This document shows, in pieces, positions 22,953 to 35,200 of a stretch of 64,000 nt of DNA; position 1 is the stretch's first letter, and every line of letters starts with the position of its first letter. Origin of the DNA: Globodera rostochiensis (lineage: Eukaryota; Nematoda; Chromadorea; Rhabditida; Heteroderidae). The DNA lies in assembly GCA_018350325.1 (NCBI GenBank), contig JAEVLN010000016.1, positions 1,038,693 to 1,102,692 of the forward strand, in the 5' to 3' direction. The notes under the pieces are model-generated. The model had not been told where the DNA came from, did not search any database, and saw only the letters and a program-made list of their open reading frames with translations. Position numbers and translations under genes: made by a program.

Positions 22953-23788
22953 TAGTGATGCACGAGACCCAAAATTTACCGAGACTCGAGAGTCGAGACC
23001 GAGACCGAGACTTGACCCCGAGACTCGAGACCGAGACCGAGACTTGACCCCGAGACTCGAGACCGAGACCGAGACCCAATAAACCCGAGAAATTTCTCGA
23101 GTCGAGACTCGAGACCGAGACTTTTTTGAAAATTTTTTAATTTTTTGGTTCAAAAATTTGGAAAAATCAAAAAATTTTTGCAATTTTTATTAAAGGGTTT
23201 TGCAGGGACCAGCGGTGCCGGCAGGCGCCGCAGCGAACAAGAATTTATTTAGTTTAAATTTAGGAGTGTATTTTTGGGTTACCGTATTACCTCTTGTAAT
23301 TCCACATGTGGAATTATTTTTCAACCTCCTCAGAAAGGGCGGAATTATTAGAGAGTGTGGAATTATCAGAGAGTGTGGACTGGGCCGCAAATGTCGGGCC
23401 GCAAATGTCTATTTTGTTTTAAGCCGCAAATGTCTGGGCCGCAAATGTCTACACACCAAAAATAACTACCGAATTTAATTATGGGAATAGAACCGCCGAT
23501 ACATAAGTTACGATATAGAGCTTAACCACTGAGTCATAAGAGGATCCAACGGATGCGCTGTGCAAAGGATTTATTTAAAGGATTTTTAAATTTGATTTGT
23601 CATTATGTTTTTCAAATCTAAGCTTTGAATTCTAAACAAATTCTCTCCAAAAATGCCATCTTTACCAGTGCAAAAAAGTCTCGTTTTCCGAGACTAAAAA
23701 CCCGAGAGTCGAGACCGAGACCGAGACCCAAAAAACCCGAGAAATTTCTCGAGTCGAGACTCGAGACCGAGACTCTCGTGCATCACTA
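22953..23788. mobile_element. hAT-like MITE inside the satellite
   Basis: Perfect termini TAGTGATGCACGAGA and TCTCGTGCATCACTA, flanked by CAAATTAC (22945-22952 and 23789-23796), an 8-bp target duplication taken from the satellite monomer. Subterminal regions are made of CGAGACCGAGACTCGAGA words at both ends. The core has a hairpin-motif copy at 23211-23232, a run of GGGCCGCAAATGTC words near 23390-23450 and a tRNA-like module on the minus strand. No transposase. Confidence 0.88.
23480..23545 (-). mobile_element. tRNA-like Pol III promoter module, family 2
   Basis: On the minus strand, A box TGACTCAGTGG (23536-23526) and B box GGTTCTATTCC (23494-23484) are spaced exactly as in the copy at 52551-52603 (53 bp overall). 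It sits inside the hAT-like MITE. No cloverleaf is apparent, so this is a tRNA-derived SINE fragment and not a tRNA gene. Confidence 0.55.
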
Positions 23789-24678
23789 CAAATTACTCTC
23801 GCCGTCTGACTCTCTCTTTTTAGTACACTATTTCTCCAAAAAATAAAATTTTTAGAAATTAAACTAAAACAATTTTTAGATGGGGTGCTTTCTTGTCCAA
23901 ATTACTCTCGCCGTCTGACTCTCTCTTTTTAGTATACTATTTCTCCAAAAAATAAAATTTTCAGAAATTAAACTAAAACAATCTTAGATGGGGTGCGTTT
24001 GATGTCTAAATTACTCTCGCCGTCTGACTCTCTCTTTTTAGTACACTATTTCTCCAAAAAATAAAATTTTTAGAAATTAAACTAAAACAATTTTTAGATG
24101 GGGTGCGTTTGATGTCTAAATTACTCTCGCCGTCTGACTCTCTCTTTTTAGTACACTATTTCTCCAAAAAATAAAATTTTTAGAAATTAAACTAAAACAA
24201 TTTTTAGATGGGGTGCGTTCTTGTCCAAATTACTCTCGCCGTCTGACTCTCTCTTTTTAGTACACTATTTCTCCAAAAAATAAAATTTTTAGAAATTAAA
24301 CTAAAACAATCTTAGATGGGGTGCATTCTTGTCCAAATTACTCATTCTTGTCCAAATTACTCTCGCCGTCTGACTCTCTCTTTTTAGTATACTATTTCTC
24401 CAAAAAATAAAATTTTCAGAAATTAAACTAAAACAATTTTTAGATGGGGTGCATTCTTGTGCAAATTACTCTCGCCGTCTGACTCTCTCTTTTTAGTATA
24501 CTATTTCTCCAAAAAATAAAATTTTCAGAAATTAAACTAAAACAATTTTTAGATGGGGTGCATTCTTGTGCAAATTACTCTCGCCGTCTGACTCTCTCTT
24601 TTTAGTACACTATTTCTCCAAAAAATAAAATTTTCAGAAATCAAACTAAAACAATTTTTAGATGGGGTGCATTCTTGT

Positions 24679-25681
24679 CTTCATTTATGTGGACGATGTG
24701 AGCGGGCTGAACGGGGACAATGCAATCGCTGTGCTTTACGCGGGTCAGGAATTTTTATGGATTTATACATTTTTGGTTTAAATTTTGAATTTAAGCTAAA
24801 AAATATGATCTTCCTGAACTTGTCGATTGGTGTTTGACCTTTCCCATATCGAAGCTGAGCAATATTTTTCTCGCGTTTGACCAGACTCGCTTTCTTGGAG
24901 AAGAGGTGGGGGTTAATCCGAAATAAATTTTATTGTCTTTTTTTAAACAATCATGATTAGAGTTATTTTATTATAATCGGGAATTTGTAAATATAAAATA
25001 GTTTACTTAAATAGGCATTTGCTTGCTGTTGTTTGGAGCACATCGATTTGAATGCGGACGCTTTGATCCTCTCGGAAGCATTTTTACAAAGTGATCAAAA
25101 ATTATTGTGTGAGATTTTGGACCGTGACGAGTTGATGATCAGCGAAGAAATTACAATTTGGAATGCCGTAAATTTATTAAAATAATTAAACAAATTATTT
25201 TAATTATATTTCCTTTTTAAATAATTAGGCACTTCGCTGGGCGGACGAAAAATGCCGTCAAAATGGGAAAGAGCCTTCAGCGGCGAATAGACGCGCAATG
25301 CTCGGCCCGGCACTTTTCAAAATTCGTTTTCCCCTCATTTCACAAGAGGACTTTGAGAATATTGGTTAGAACCTTTTTGGGGACCTTTGATTTCTTTTGG
25401 ATTTAAAATACGGTTGACACCACCTGCGCTTTTGACAGTTCCGTCTGGAGTGTTGACGGATGCCGAGCTGGTCAGCATTTTGCAGCACTATTCTCGTCCG
25501 GACCTGCGCTCTGCCCAAGCCTTACCAGCTGAAATTCCCAACTAATGGACGTGCCGGGACCAACTCGGGTAGGCCTAAATATGATAAGGACTTTGGGCCA
25601 AGTTTGAGTCGGAGTTGGCAGTGGAATAGAATCTCCATTAGGTTCACTGCAGTGACATCGGCTGGCCAAAGGAATTCGTAA
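24679..25681 (+). pseudogene. BTB-BACK protein gene, copy 2 (truncated, frameshifted)
   Basis: Same five exons as copy 1, displaced by about 7,747 bp, again starting directly at the satellite edge without the first half of the BTB domain. Relative to copies 1 and 3 there is one extra base in the last exon (CCGGACCTGCGCTC near 25500), which shifts the frame before ALPKPYQLKFP. With both the missing 5' end and this frameshift it is very unlikely to be functional. Confidence 0.8.
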
Positions 25682-25786
25682 TTGAAGTGTTGCGGGATTA
25701 TGGAATTATTTCCGCCCAACTTTTTATAAGCTTAAAAAGGGGGGGGGGGCAAGTTTAATAATATTTAGGTTTTTAGACACCGACAA

Positions 25787-25950
25787 TTCATTTGTCTCTT
25801 TTGCCGCCAATTTGTTTCCTTAACGTTACGTTGTCAGGCTCTGGCACCAAATCGAAGCGAATTTTGGTCCCAATTTCAAATTCAACATTTTCTGATGAGA
25901 TTTGAATAACGACAATTTTTGATTTGTCGAAGGTTACGGTCGTTTTATCA
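25787..25950 (-). pseudogene. C-terminal exon of an unknown minus-strand gene, copy 2
   Basis: Same block as at 18039-18203 (TFDKSKIVVIQ, FDLVPEPDNVTLRKQ). Here the upstream side continues with TTTATATTTTTTCGTTG, as in copy 3, instead of running into X, and may contain the natural intron acceptor. Confidence 0.4.
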
Positions 25951-26454
25951 TTTATATTTTTTCGTTGTCTATTAAATCATTTTATCCATCACAGTCCTTG
26001 GAATGGACCCTCGATCTTAGACAGCCCTCACTGATGGACGCCACAACGCCGCTACCCGGACATTTTATCGTTTTAAGTATTTGGGTTTCTTTCTATACAG
26101 GGTGGCCATAACCAAATTTTGGGCTGGAAATCCCTTTTAGATGATTGAATTTTATTTAAGATTTCCATTATTCTTAGTTTAATTATATAAGAATTCGAGG
26201 CTTTTCGCAGGTTTTGATATAATTTCGGATGTTCTAAATAAAAAAACAATTTTGCTGGCATTTTAACACGAAAATAATGTAGGAAAGAAAATTGAAATGT
26301 TATCAATCGAAAAATAAGGACAAATCTTAAAAAACCTGATTTGAACTAAGCTTTTTATCAAAATTTCTTACAAAAAAAGCTTTACAATGTTTGGAACACT
26401 TTCAATATTTAGCCCATTTCTAAGTTTGAATTTCCATTAATCCGCTCGGCTCAT
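25951..26454. other. Intergenic, relic fragments
   Basis: 26098 has a CAGGGTGGCCATAACC hAT-type end without a partner. From about 26158 the sequence is the 3' flank shared by F-box copies A, B and the gene at 55272 (GAATTCGAGGCTTTT, AAACCTGATTTGAACTAAGC). No gene seen. Confidence 0.5.
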
Positions 26455-27639
26455 TCACTTTTTGCTCACTCGGGGCCTTCGTTTGCGTCGTCTGAAAATT
26501 ATAAAAAAAATACTTTTTATTTAAAACGATAATAATTTCATTTTGTCTTACCCGCCATCGCCGATGCCCTCGTCTCTGAAGTCAATGTCGATGCGATTCC
26601 ATTGCCAAAAGCAACCCAACTCAACTGCCTCCCTTTCCCACTCGGCCCATTTGCCTTCGTCGCGCTCAATCGGACAACGAATCAAAAGCCATTTGAATTC
26701 GTCAATGCGACGCAACTCCAAACGCTCACCCGTCAAATTGTTCATCAATTCGAATGGCACAATGCCCTTATCCATGGAAAGGAGAACGATGATGAAATTG
26801 ACTGAATCGGTCGAATTGACAAATGGCTAAATACAAAATGGATTTAAAGCAAAAAATTCGCAATGAAAGATTACATTTTTGAGTTCTTCCATTTCTCCCA
26901 TACAACAAACGCATTGCAACATTTTCGGAAGTCCATCCCCACGGGGCGCATGCAACCATTTGGCCAAAGCTCGGCCAGAAGAAGCGCCGGCACTGTCATC
27001 GGCCGGGAACTTGGGAAAGCCAAAACCGGAATCGAACACGCGGAGTTTTGGGCAATCGCCGAAAAAGGTCGGAGAGAATCGGCGCAAACGGTCGAGTTCG
27101 TAGGAAAACACAGAAATGCCGCAAATGTTGTCTTTGACCAAAGGCCAAATCTTCTCACAAATGATTTCCCAACTGCGCTCGTGGGTGTAGTCTGTTCCAA
27201 TGGAAATATTCTTCCCTTTGGAGGCGAAAAGCGGACTAATGAGTTTGAGAAATTCGATGACACATCGATCAATATATCTAAAAAATGAATAAATTAATAA
27301 AACATTTGAGGAAAAGGTCTTTATAAGGACTTTCAACTAATTTAAACCAACAATTACCGTATTTCAAGGCGTTCAAATCCGATCACTTTAACTGGAAGCG
27401 GATTTTGCGGAATTGGCAGCCGACGTTCGACAATTCCATTGCCAACGATTTTGACAATTTGAGCACCTTTTCCTTTCTTTGCGCGACGAATTTCCAAATT
27501 GCCCAGCGCCCATTCCTTCGATTCGAAATGCGCGTCCATCAAAAAGTCAAATCGATCACTGATCAACGCCACTTTCAGTTCGAGAACAAAAGGGCCACAG
27601 AATTCGAAGACTTCAAAGAAAAGGTCAGCACAAATGGAA
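26455..27639 (-). CDS. F-box-like family protein, copy B (lacks first exon)
   Basis: Minus-strand exons: 27639-27358 (F-box-like [48 protein letters not shown]), 27277-26875 ([67 protein letters not shown]), 26826-26552 ([31 protein letters not shown]) and 26491-26455 ([11 protein letters not shown]). Exon lengths and phases match the complete gene at 55272-57398. The MSDNP-type first exon is not found upstream, where the SPRY copy begins divergently, so the true start is unknown. Copy A at 10276-11163 is the same gene with an in-frame deletion. F-box proteins couple substrates to SCF ubiquitin ligases; the basic tail could favour nuclear location (inference). Confidence 0.72.
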
Positions 27640-28003
27640 CTGAAAATTCGAGGTTTAAATGAGATGTATGGGTGCCGCCAATTCCCCGTTTTATTAAATT
27701 GATCAAAAAACTAAAATTTTCTCGTTATGGCGGGAACAGGGTGGCCATAGTACCTGATTTGTCAGGTTTTTCCTGATTTTTGAGTGTTTTCCTGATTTTT
27801 TCCTGATTTCCCATTGTTGCATGATTTGCCTGATTTTCTCCTGATTTTTCAAAAACTTGGAAATTTTATGTGAAAATGGCCAATTTTCACCCCGGGGGGG
27901 GGGGGTAAATGATATATGCAAATCAAAAGCTTGAGTTTAAATTTTGGCATTTTGCCAAATCTTTCCGTTTTTTTACTGCTACTGATAAAAATTTCAATTT
28001 CAG

Positions 28004-29091
28004 CTTGCGTCGAGCATTGCGACGGCCGTTGTCAGTAAATTGGGAGTGGCGCTAAACACGACGGGCATGAAGCCGCCGCATTCCTCCAATGTTTCGGGCG
28101 CTATTGATAAAGTGAACAATCTTTTTTAAAAAATGATTTGCTATTTCTTAAATCATTTAATTTATGCCATTTTTGATCATTAACAAATCAACAAATTTGT
28201 GTAATTTTTTCAGTTGTTTTTGATCTGTCCGCAAAATCGTTGGAATTCGTCCGATTGTCACACGGACCTTTTTGTCATTCAGCCCGATTGTCTGACTGTT
28301 TTTCGCCATGGTAAGCAATAGAGTTGGACAAACCCGGGTTATCCGGGACCGGTATCCGGGTGTTTTTGGAAATTTTTGGGGTAAAATTATCCGGGTCTTG
28401 GACCAAGCCCAGCCAAATTATCCGGACGGATATCCGGGTGTTTTTGAGCTATCCGGTACCCGGATAATATCCGGTTTTGGCTAACCCTAGTAAGCAGAAA
28501 AAAAGAATAAATCGATTTGTTGAAAAATCAATCAATAAATCACTTTCAGAGATGAGTGCTGACTTTGCGCCAATGTTCGTGCGGAAATGATTATTCCGCG
28601 ACATCATTGAGGAATTTTTTATTACGAAGTGAAACTTGTGAATATGGTCGAGTAAGTTGAAAAGAAAACCATTTAATTGATCAGGGACGTAATCAGAAAA
28701 TATTTTAGTAGGGGGAGGGGGGGGGGTAGGCAAGTATTTAGGAGATTATGCCTTGGGAGAGAGGGTCGCCGGGAAAATTTTTTGAAAATTTAATGTCTTG
28801 TTTGGGGGGGGGGGCTTCCCCCCGCCCACGGGGCTATGTCCCTACTGGAGTTGTAATTCACTCGTCAACCCCACAACCCTCACTCTATGCCTATTTATGG
28901 TGGTGTCACTTTGGACTTGTGCCAATGTCAGTGCCATTGAACATTGAGCACACTTATTATTCGTACAAAAGTGATGGCACATTTTGGGGTCACAAAGTTT
29001 ATGGCTGTAAATTCTACAAAAATTGGCCTTACGTCGTCGCAAACAAGGACTACATACGATCTTGCGAAAGAATACTTGATCACTCAAGATT
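28004..29091 (+). pseudogene. SPRY-domain gene, copy 2 (internal deletion)
   Basis: Duplicate of the SPRY gene at 11529-12898, with the same intron MITE (about 28318-28490) and G-rich insertion. Additional damage: four bases are lost in exon 3 (GCTGACTTTGCGCC against GCTGACGCATTTTGCGCC), and about 271 bp are deleted between CAAGGACTACA and TACGATCTTGCG (29053). That removes the [16 protein letters not shown] core strand region, the last intron and most of the last exon. The inherited in-frame TGA before GIFYYEV is also present. Clearly non-functional as a SPRY protein. Confidence 0.8.
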
Positions 29092-29093
29092 GA

Positions 29094-30199
29094 TCGCAAT
29101 TTATTTATTTATTTATTTCTATTTTCGTTTTTTGGTGAAAGATCTTTCACTTTGTGTCTGATTTTGACATAAAATTTGCTTCATTACAGCCATATGCAAG
29201 CTTTTGCATCAAATTGGTCTTGAGTAGGGTAGCACGGGGCTTCATTGGTGGCACCGGTCATGGGAAAATGGAAAAAGAAAGAAAACTTTTTTTTTGTATA
29301 AACCGGCAATAAATGTGAATGTGAACGAAAGTCCAAAAAGATTTCTATTCTGTTTCATTTTCTTCAAGAGTAAGGCTGTCGGTTTCAAATAATTTTCGGT
29401 TAACCGAACCGAAAAAATGCCGGAACTCGGAGGTTTTAACAATTTATTTGTGTGAATCATTGGATAAAACGATTCTAAAAGTACAAAAACCACATCCTAA
29501 TTTCTTGTTTTTTATAGCAAAAAGTGTCCATTTATAAATTTTATAAAATGAATGGATAATTAATTAGGTAAAAAAGGAATAAAAAGAGAGCTTTCAAAAT
29601 AAAAATTCCGGGATTTTCAAATTTTAACGCAACGGGAATCCAGATGCCTTGGTGTTTGGAAACTTGAATATTCGAAAAAAGTCTGAATAGGTTAGGGTCT
29701 AGGGAGGGTTAGATATAGGCGGAATGAGGTCCAGTATTTAAATTCCTCCGAGATCGAGATGCACGAGCTTTCTGATTTGAATCGCAAGTCCAGAAACCGC
29801 CGAGCTTTCAACATTACGGACAAAAACTAAAAAATTATTACCAAAAATTTAAATATTCTTTTTAAATATAATATGATTTAAAAATATATCCAAAACTAAG
29901 GGCGCCATTGCAAATCCCAACAATACGTCACCACTATCAATGATCAGCGGTGCTGAATTATGCGATGAACGGCCGTTTTGTGGGCCGATGAATCAATTTT
30001 TTCCACATTCGCTAATCGAAAAAAGAACATTTCATTAAAGTATTTATTGTTAAATTTTATTCTAAATTTGGTCCTTATACGCCGCTGATCATGAAATATT
30101 GCATTATATCTATGTGTATCTATTCTAATTCTATATGAGTTTTATAACTCAAAATTCGAACGAATGACGTTCTCGAACATCGTTTTAATGGTTATCCAA
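29094..30199. other. Intergenic region, duplicate of 12899-14004
   Basis: Nearly identical to the segment upstream of X copy 1, including the MITE relic with TTCGGTTAACCGAACCGAAA. It probably contains the X promoter, since copies 1 and 3 share it and copy 2 lacks it. No gene seen. Confidence 0.5.
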
Positions 30200-30407
30200 C
30201 ATTTGCGCCCCGGACAGTTCCGCCTCGGGCTTTGCGGCCAAAAATGTCCAAAAAGGGGGTAAAGAATGCTTCACATTTTGGGCGCAAATGTCCGATATTC
30301 GCTGAAGCCGCAAATGCCCGGGTCGGAAGTGTCCGGGCGGAAATGTCGTACGAAGGTATTAATTTCGAAAAAAGTCGTGGCATTTTTTGAATTTGAAACA
30401 ATTTAGA

Positions 30408-31665
30408 ATGGACTTGTTTTTTTATTTTAATCTGATTATTTTTCTGCTGTTGCATATCTGTAGTAGTGGAACATATTCTTGTCATGACACCCTTTCGTAT
30501 TATGGAACGGATTTCGACCCACGCTGGACGGATTTTTGTTGGATGAGCACTGGATGTGTCGAGTCCACCTGCTCTTATCGTATATTTTCAACTGTTTTAT
30601 ATAGATGAGAAAATTTACAAACCCGTCTTTATATGTAATTATTCAAATTATAGAAAATGAACAAAAAACTTGGTCAAAAGTGTCCAAAGGATGTACCCTT
30701 AACGTGAGCAGCGTCTGTCCTCGGCTAAAAGAACGCTGTTTGACCGACGGCGGTAAACCAGCAGATTGTTCTGCTTGTACTGGTGTCGAATGCAACGCCA
30801 AAATTTCACCAGGTCCTTTTAATAGCCGCCCCGTTTCTTTCTGAAGCCTTTTTAATTCATTTTATAAATAATAATAATTCTTTTAAGAGGTTGTATGGTG
30901 CTGGAATGGGACAGTGGACGATGATAAACAAGCGTTTATTCAGCTTAAGTGCGACATTTTTTGATTGGAAATAAATATGGTCCTTTTAAACATTCAACAT
31001 TTTGATTTAGATTTGGCTTAAGGGACCGGACTTTTTGAGATTGTTTTGCTTAAAAGTTTTGTTTAGGTGCGAAGATGCAAGTTGCTATTCGTTGCGTTGC
31101 GTTGGGGCAGAAAATTCGCTGCTGTTCCAAAGCAAAGGCTGTCTTACACTGTCAAAACTTTGGGAGATGAAATTACCCTTCGACGAATTTGGGCAAACTG
31201 CTTGCAAAGCGTTGAATGGAACAATATCGCGTAAATTGTGCGACGGGAATTGGTGCAACGCAGAGCAAGGCCAGACGGAGCCGGGCCACACGGAGCCGGG
31301 CCACACGGAGCCGGGCCACACGGAGCCGGGCCACACGGAACCGGGCCACACGGAACCGGGCCACACGGAGCCGGGCCACACTGAACCCACGGAACCGGGC
31401 CACACGGAATCGGGCCACACGGAGCCGGGCCACACTGAACCCACGGAACCGGGCCACACGGAATCGGGCCACACGGAACCGGAATCGGGCCACACGGAGC
31501 CGGGCCAGCACAGAGTTCGTAATGGAGTCTTTGTTGCTGTCCCGTCGCCGACACTTTCCACCATTGGTATGACTTGCCTAAGGGTACTAATAATCTGATA
31601 CTTACCTAACCTAATTGTCACCATTTCTCATTATAGTTGTGTTTCTTCTGCTGATGTTTGGTTGA
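30408..31665 (+). CDS. Secreted Cys-rich PGHTE-repeat protein X, copy 3 (best reading frame)
   Basis: The predicted signal peptide from the ATG at 30408 is followed by Cys segment 1 (CVESTCSY, SKGC, CPRLKERC, CSACTGVECN). Segment 2 reads without interruption CEDASCYSLRCVG, LLFQSKGCLTLSKLWEM, TACKALNG, LCDGNWCN, because this copy has TT where copies 1 and 2 have one T (31143-31145). The array has 13 GHTE units, then QHRVRNGVFVAVPSPTLST and, after a short intron, VVFLLLMFG. Predicted: secreted, surface-anchored through a C-terminal hydrophobic (GPI-like) signal. The paired segments ending in Cys-Asn resemble Ly6/uPAR domains, but I cannot confirm the disulfide pattern. The junction between the exon ending at 30812 and the long exon at 31067 is not phase-compatible as drawn; a missed exon is likely. 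Function unknown. Confidence 0.62.
31274..31507 (+). repeat. PGHTE coding minisatellite, copy 3
   Basis: Thirteen GHTE units in 15-bp steps, the longest of the three arrays. The 3' half (PTE, SGHTE, PESGHTE) is the same in all copies; length changes are confined to the 5' run of perfect units. Confidence 0.9.
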
Positions 31666-32279
31666 GAAAGAAGTGGTCGGGGCGGGCTCACATCATCGAA
31701 CTATAATTTTTATGAATTATAAAATTCTTATAATAAAAAAACAGCTTTACAACGTATTTACTAGAGTCTGGACCAAAACCCAAAACCAAAACATTTTCAA
31801 GTACCTCAAACTTGGGTAATTAAACCGAAGAAAGAAGCGCTGTGGGGAGAATGTTTTGGTCAAAGCAAATGTTGGATGCTGTGCGTGCATTTTTGGGTCT
31901 GATTCCAGCACCTGCTATGCAATAGTTCTTCACTCAGCCCACTCTCTTTTCTTCCACTCGGCGACTGCTGCTCTCTTCACTGTCCGCGCATTCTTCTTCC
32001 GCATTGAGCATCAATTCTCTTCCAATTTTCACATTTTCGATGACGGAAAAATTTGATGGCTTTATTTTGGAATTTGATTCTTAAAATCACGGGGGAGGCA
32101 TTTCTAGCGAATTCGAGGGAAAAAAGAAACAAAAACTTTATTAAAATAAATTAAAAATATCCGATATAAATTTAAAAAATAAAATTTGTTTGACAGACGC
32201 AAATTGCCCTAAATTTTATAACAATCGGTTCCTCTCATCGAGCTGAGTACGATATGCAAAAATTGGGCGCCGCTCACCA

Positions 32280-35200
32280 ACTATTTCTTCAAAAAATAAA
32301 ATTTTCAGAAATTAAACAAAACAATTTTTAGATGGGGTGCGTTGGTTCCAAATTACTCTCGCCGTCTGACTCTCTCTTTTTAGTACACAATTTCTCCAAA
32401 AAATAAAATTTTTAGAAATTAAACTAAAACAATCTTAGATGGGGTGCATTCTTGTCCAAATTACTCATTCTTGTCCAAATTACTCTCGCCGTCTGACTCT
32501 CTCTTTTTAGTATACTATTTCTCCAAAAAATAAAATTTTCAGAAATTAAACTAAAACAATTTTTAGATGGGGTGCATTCTTGTGCAAATTACTCATTCTT
32601 GTCCAAATTACTCGCGCCGTCTGACTCTCTCTTTTTAGTATACTATTTCTCCAAAAAATAAAATTTTCAGAAATTAAACTAAAACAATTTTTAGATGGGG
32701 TGCATTCTTGTGCAAATTACTCTCGCCGTCTGACTCTCTCTTTTTAGTACACTATTTCTCCAAAAAATAAAATTTTTAGAAATTAAACTAAAACAATTTT
32801 TAGATGGGGTGCATTCTTGTCCAAATTACTCTCGCCGTCTGACTCTCTCTTTTTAGTACACTATTTCTCCAAAAAATAAAATTTTCAGAAATTAAACTAA
32901 AACAATTTTTAGATGGGGTGCATTCTTGTCCAAATTACTCTCGCCGTCTGACTCTCTCTTTTTAGTATACTATTTCTCCAAAAAATAAAATTTTCAGAAA
33001 TCAAACTAAAACAATTTTTAGATGGGGTGCATTCTTGTGCAAATTTTCTCGCCGTCTGACTCTCTCTTTTTAGTACACTATTTCTCCAAAAAATAAAATT
33101 TTTAGAAATTAAACTAAAACAATTTTTAGATGGGGTGCGTTCTTGTCCAAATTACTCTCGCCGTCTGACTCTCTCTTTTTAGTATACTATTTCTCCAAAA
33201 AATAAAATTTTCAGAAATTAAACTAAAACAATTTTTAGATGGGGTGCATTCTTGTGCAAATTACTCTCGCCGTCTGACTCTCTCTTTTTAGTACACTATT
33301 TCTCCAAAAAATAAAATTTTCAGAAATTAAACTAAAACAATTTTTAGATGGGGTGCATTCTTGTCCAAATTACTCTCGCCGTCTGACTCTCTCTTTTTAG
33401 TACACTATTTCTCCAAAAAATAAAATTTTTAGAAATTAAACTAAAACAATTTTTAGATGGGGTGCATTCTTGTCCAAATTACTCATTCTTGTCCAAATTA
33501 CTCTCGCCGTCTGACTCTCTCTTTTTAGTATACTATTTCTCCAAAAAATAAAATTTTCAGAAATTAAACTAAAACAATTTTTAGATGGGGTGCATTCTTG
33601 TGCAAATTACTCTCGCCGTCTGACTCTCTCTTTTTAGTACACTATTTCTCCAAAAAATAAAATTTTCAGAAATCAAACTAAAACAATTTTTAGATGGGGT
33701 GCATTCTTGTGCAAATTTTCTCGCCGTCTGACTCTCTCTTTTTAGTACACTATTTCTCCAAAAAATAAAATTTTTAGAAATTAAACTAAAACAATTTTTA
33801 GATGGGGTGCGTTCTTGTCCAAATTACTCTCGCCGTCTGACTCTCTCTTTTTAGTATACTATTTCTCCAAAAAATAAAATTTTCAGAAATTAAACTAAAA
33901 CAATTTTTAGATGGGGTGCATTCTTGTGCAAATTACTCTCGCCGTCTGACTCTCTCTTTTTAGTACACTATTTCTCCAAAAAATAAAATTTTCAGAAATT
34001 AAACTAAAACAATTTTTAGATGGGGTGCATTCTTGTCCAAATTACTCTCGCCGTCTGACTCTCTCTTTTTAGTACACTATTTCTCCAAAAAATAAAATTT
34101 TTAGAAATTAAACTAAAACAATTTTTAGATGGGGTGCATTCTTGTCCAAATTACTCATTCTTGTCCAAATTACTCTCGCCGTCTGACTCTCTCTTTTTAG
34201 TATACTATTTCTCCAAAAAATAAAATTTTCAATAATTAAACTAAAACAATTTTTAGATGGGGTACATTCTTGCCCAAATTACTCTCGCCGTCTGACTCTC
34301 TCTTTTTAGCACACTATTTCTCCAAAAAATAAAATTTTCAAAAATTAAACTAAACCAATTTTTAGATGGGGTGCATTCTTGCCCAAATTACTCTCGCCGT
34401 CTGACTCTCTCTTTTTAGTATACTATTTCTCCAAAAAATAAAATTTTCAGAAATTAAACTAAAACAATTTTTAGATGGGGTGCATTCTTGTGCAAATTAC
34501 TCTCGCCGTCTGACTCTCTCTTTTTAGTACACTATTTCTCCAAAAATAAAATTTTTAGAAATTAAACTAAAACAATTTTTAGATGGGGTGCGTTCTTGTC
34601 CAAATTACTCTCGCCGTCTGACTCTCTCTTTTTAGTATACTATTTCTCCAAAAAATAAAATTTTCAGAAATTAAACTAAAACAATTTTTAGATGGGGTGC
34701 ATTCTTGTGCAAATTACTCTCGCCGTCTGACTCTCTCTTTTTAGTACACTATTTCTCCAAAAAATAAAATTTTTAGAAATTAAACTAAAACAATCTTAGA
34801 TGGGGTGCGTTTGATGTCTAAATTACTCTCGCCGTCTGACTCTCTCTTTTTAGTACACTATTTCTCCAAAAAATAAAATTTTTAGAAATTAAACTAAAAC
34901 AATCTTAGATGGGGTGCATTCTTGTCCAAATTACTCATTCTTGTCCAAATTACTCTCGCCGTCTGACTCTCTCTTTTTAGTATACTATTTCTCCAAAAAA
35001 TAAAATTTTCAGAAATTAAACTAAAACAATTTTTAGATGGGGTGCATTCTTGTGCAAATTACTCTCGCCGTCTGACTCTCTCTTTTTAGTATACTATTTC
35101 TCCAAAAAATAAAATTTTCAGAAATTAAACTAAAACAATTTTTAGATGGGGTGCATTCTTGTGCAAATTACTCTCGCCGTCTGACTCTCTCTTTTTAGTA

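Larger units (their letters stand above)
20262..24678 (+). repeat. Satellite array A3
   Basis: About 32 monomers of 109 or 128 bp, very uniform, in the same orientation as A1, between X copy 2 and BTB copy 2. It is interrupted once by a hAT-like MITE (22953-23788). Monomers differ mainly at GTACAC/GTATAC, CAGAAATT/TAGAAATT and the 19-bp CATTCTTGTCC duplication, giving higher-order patterns. Confidence 0.97.
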
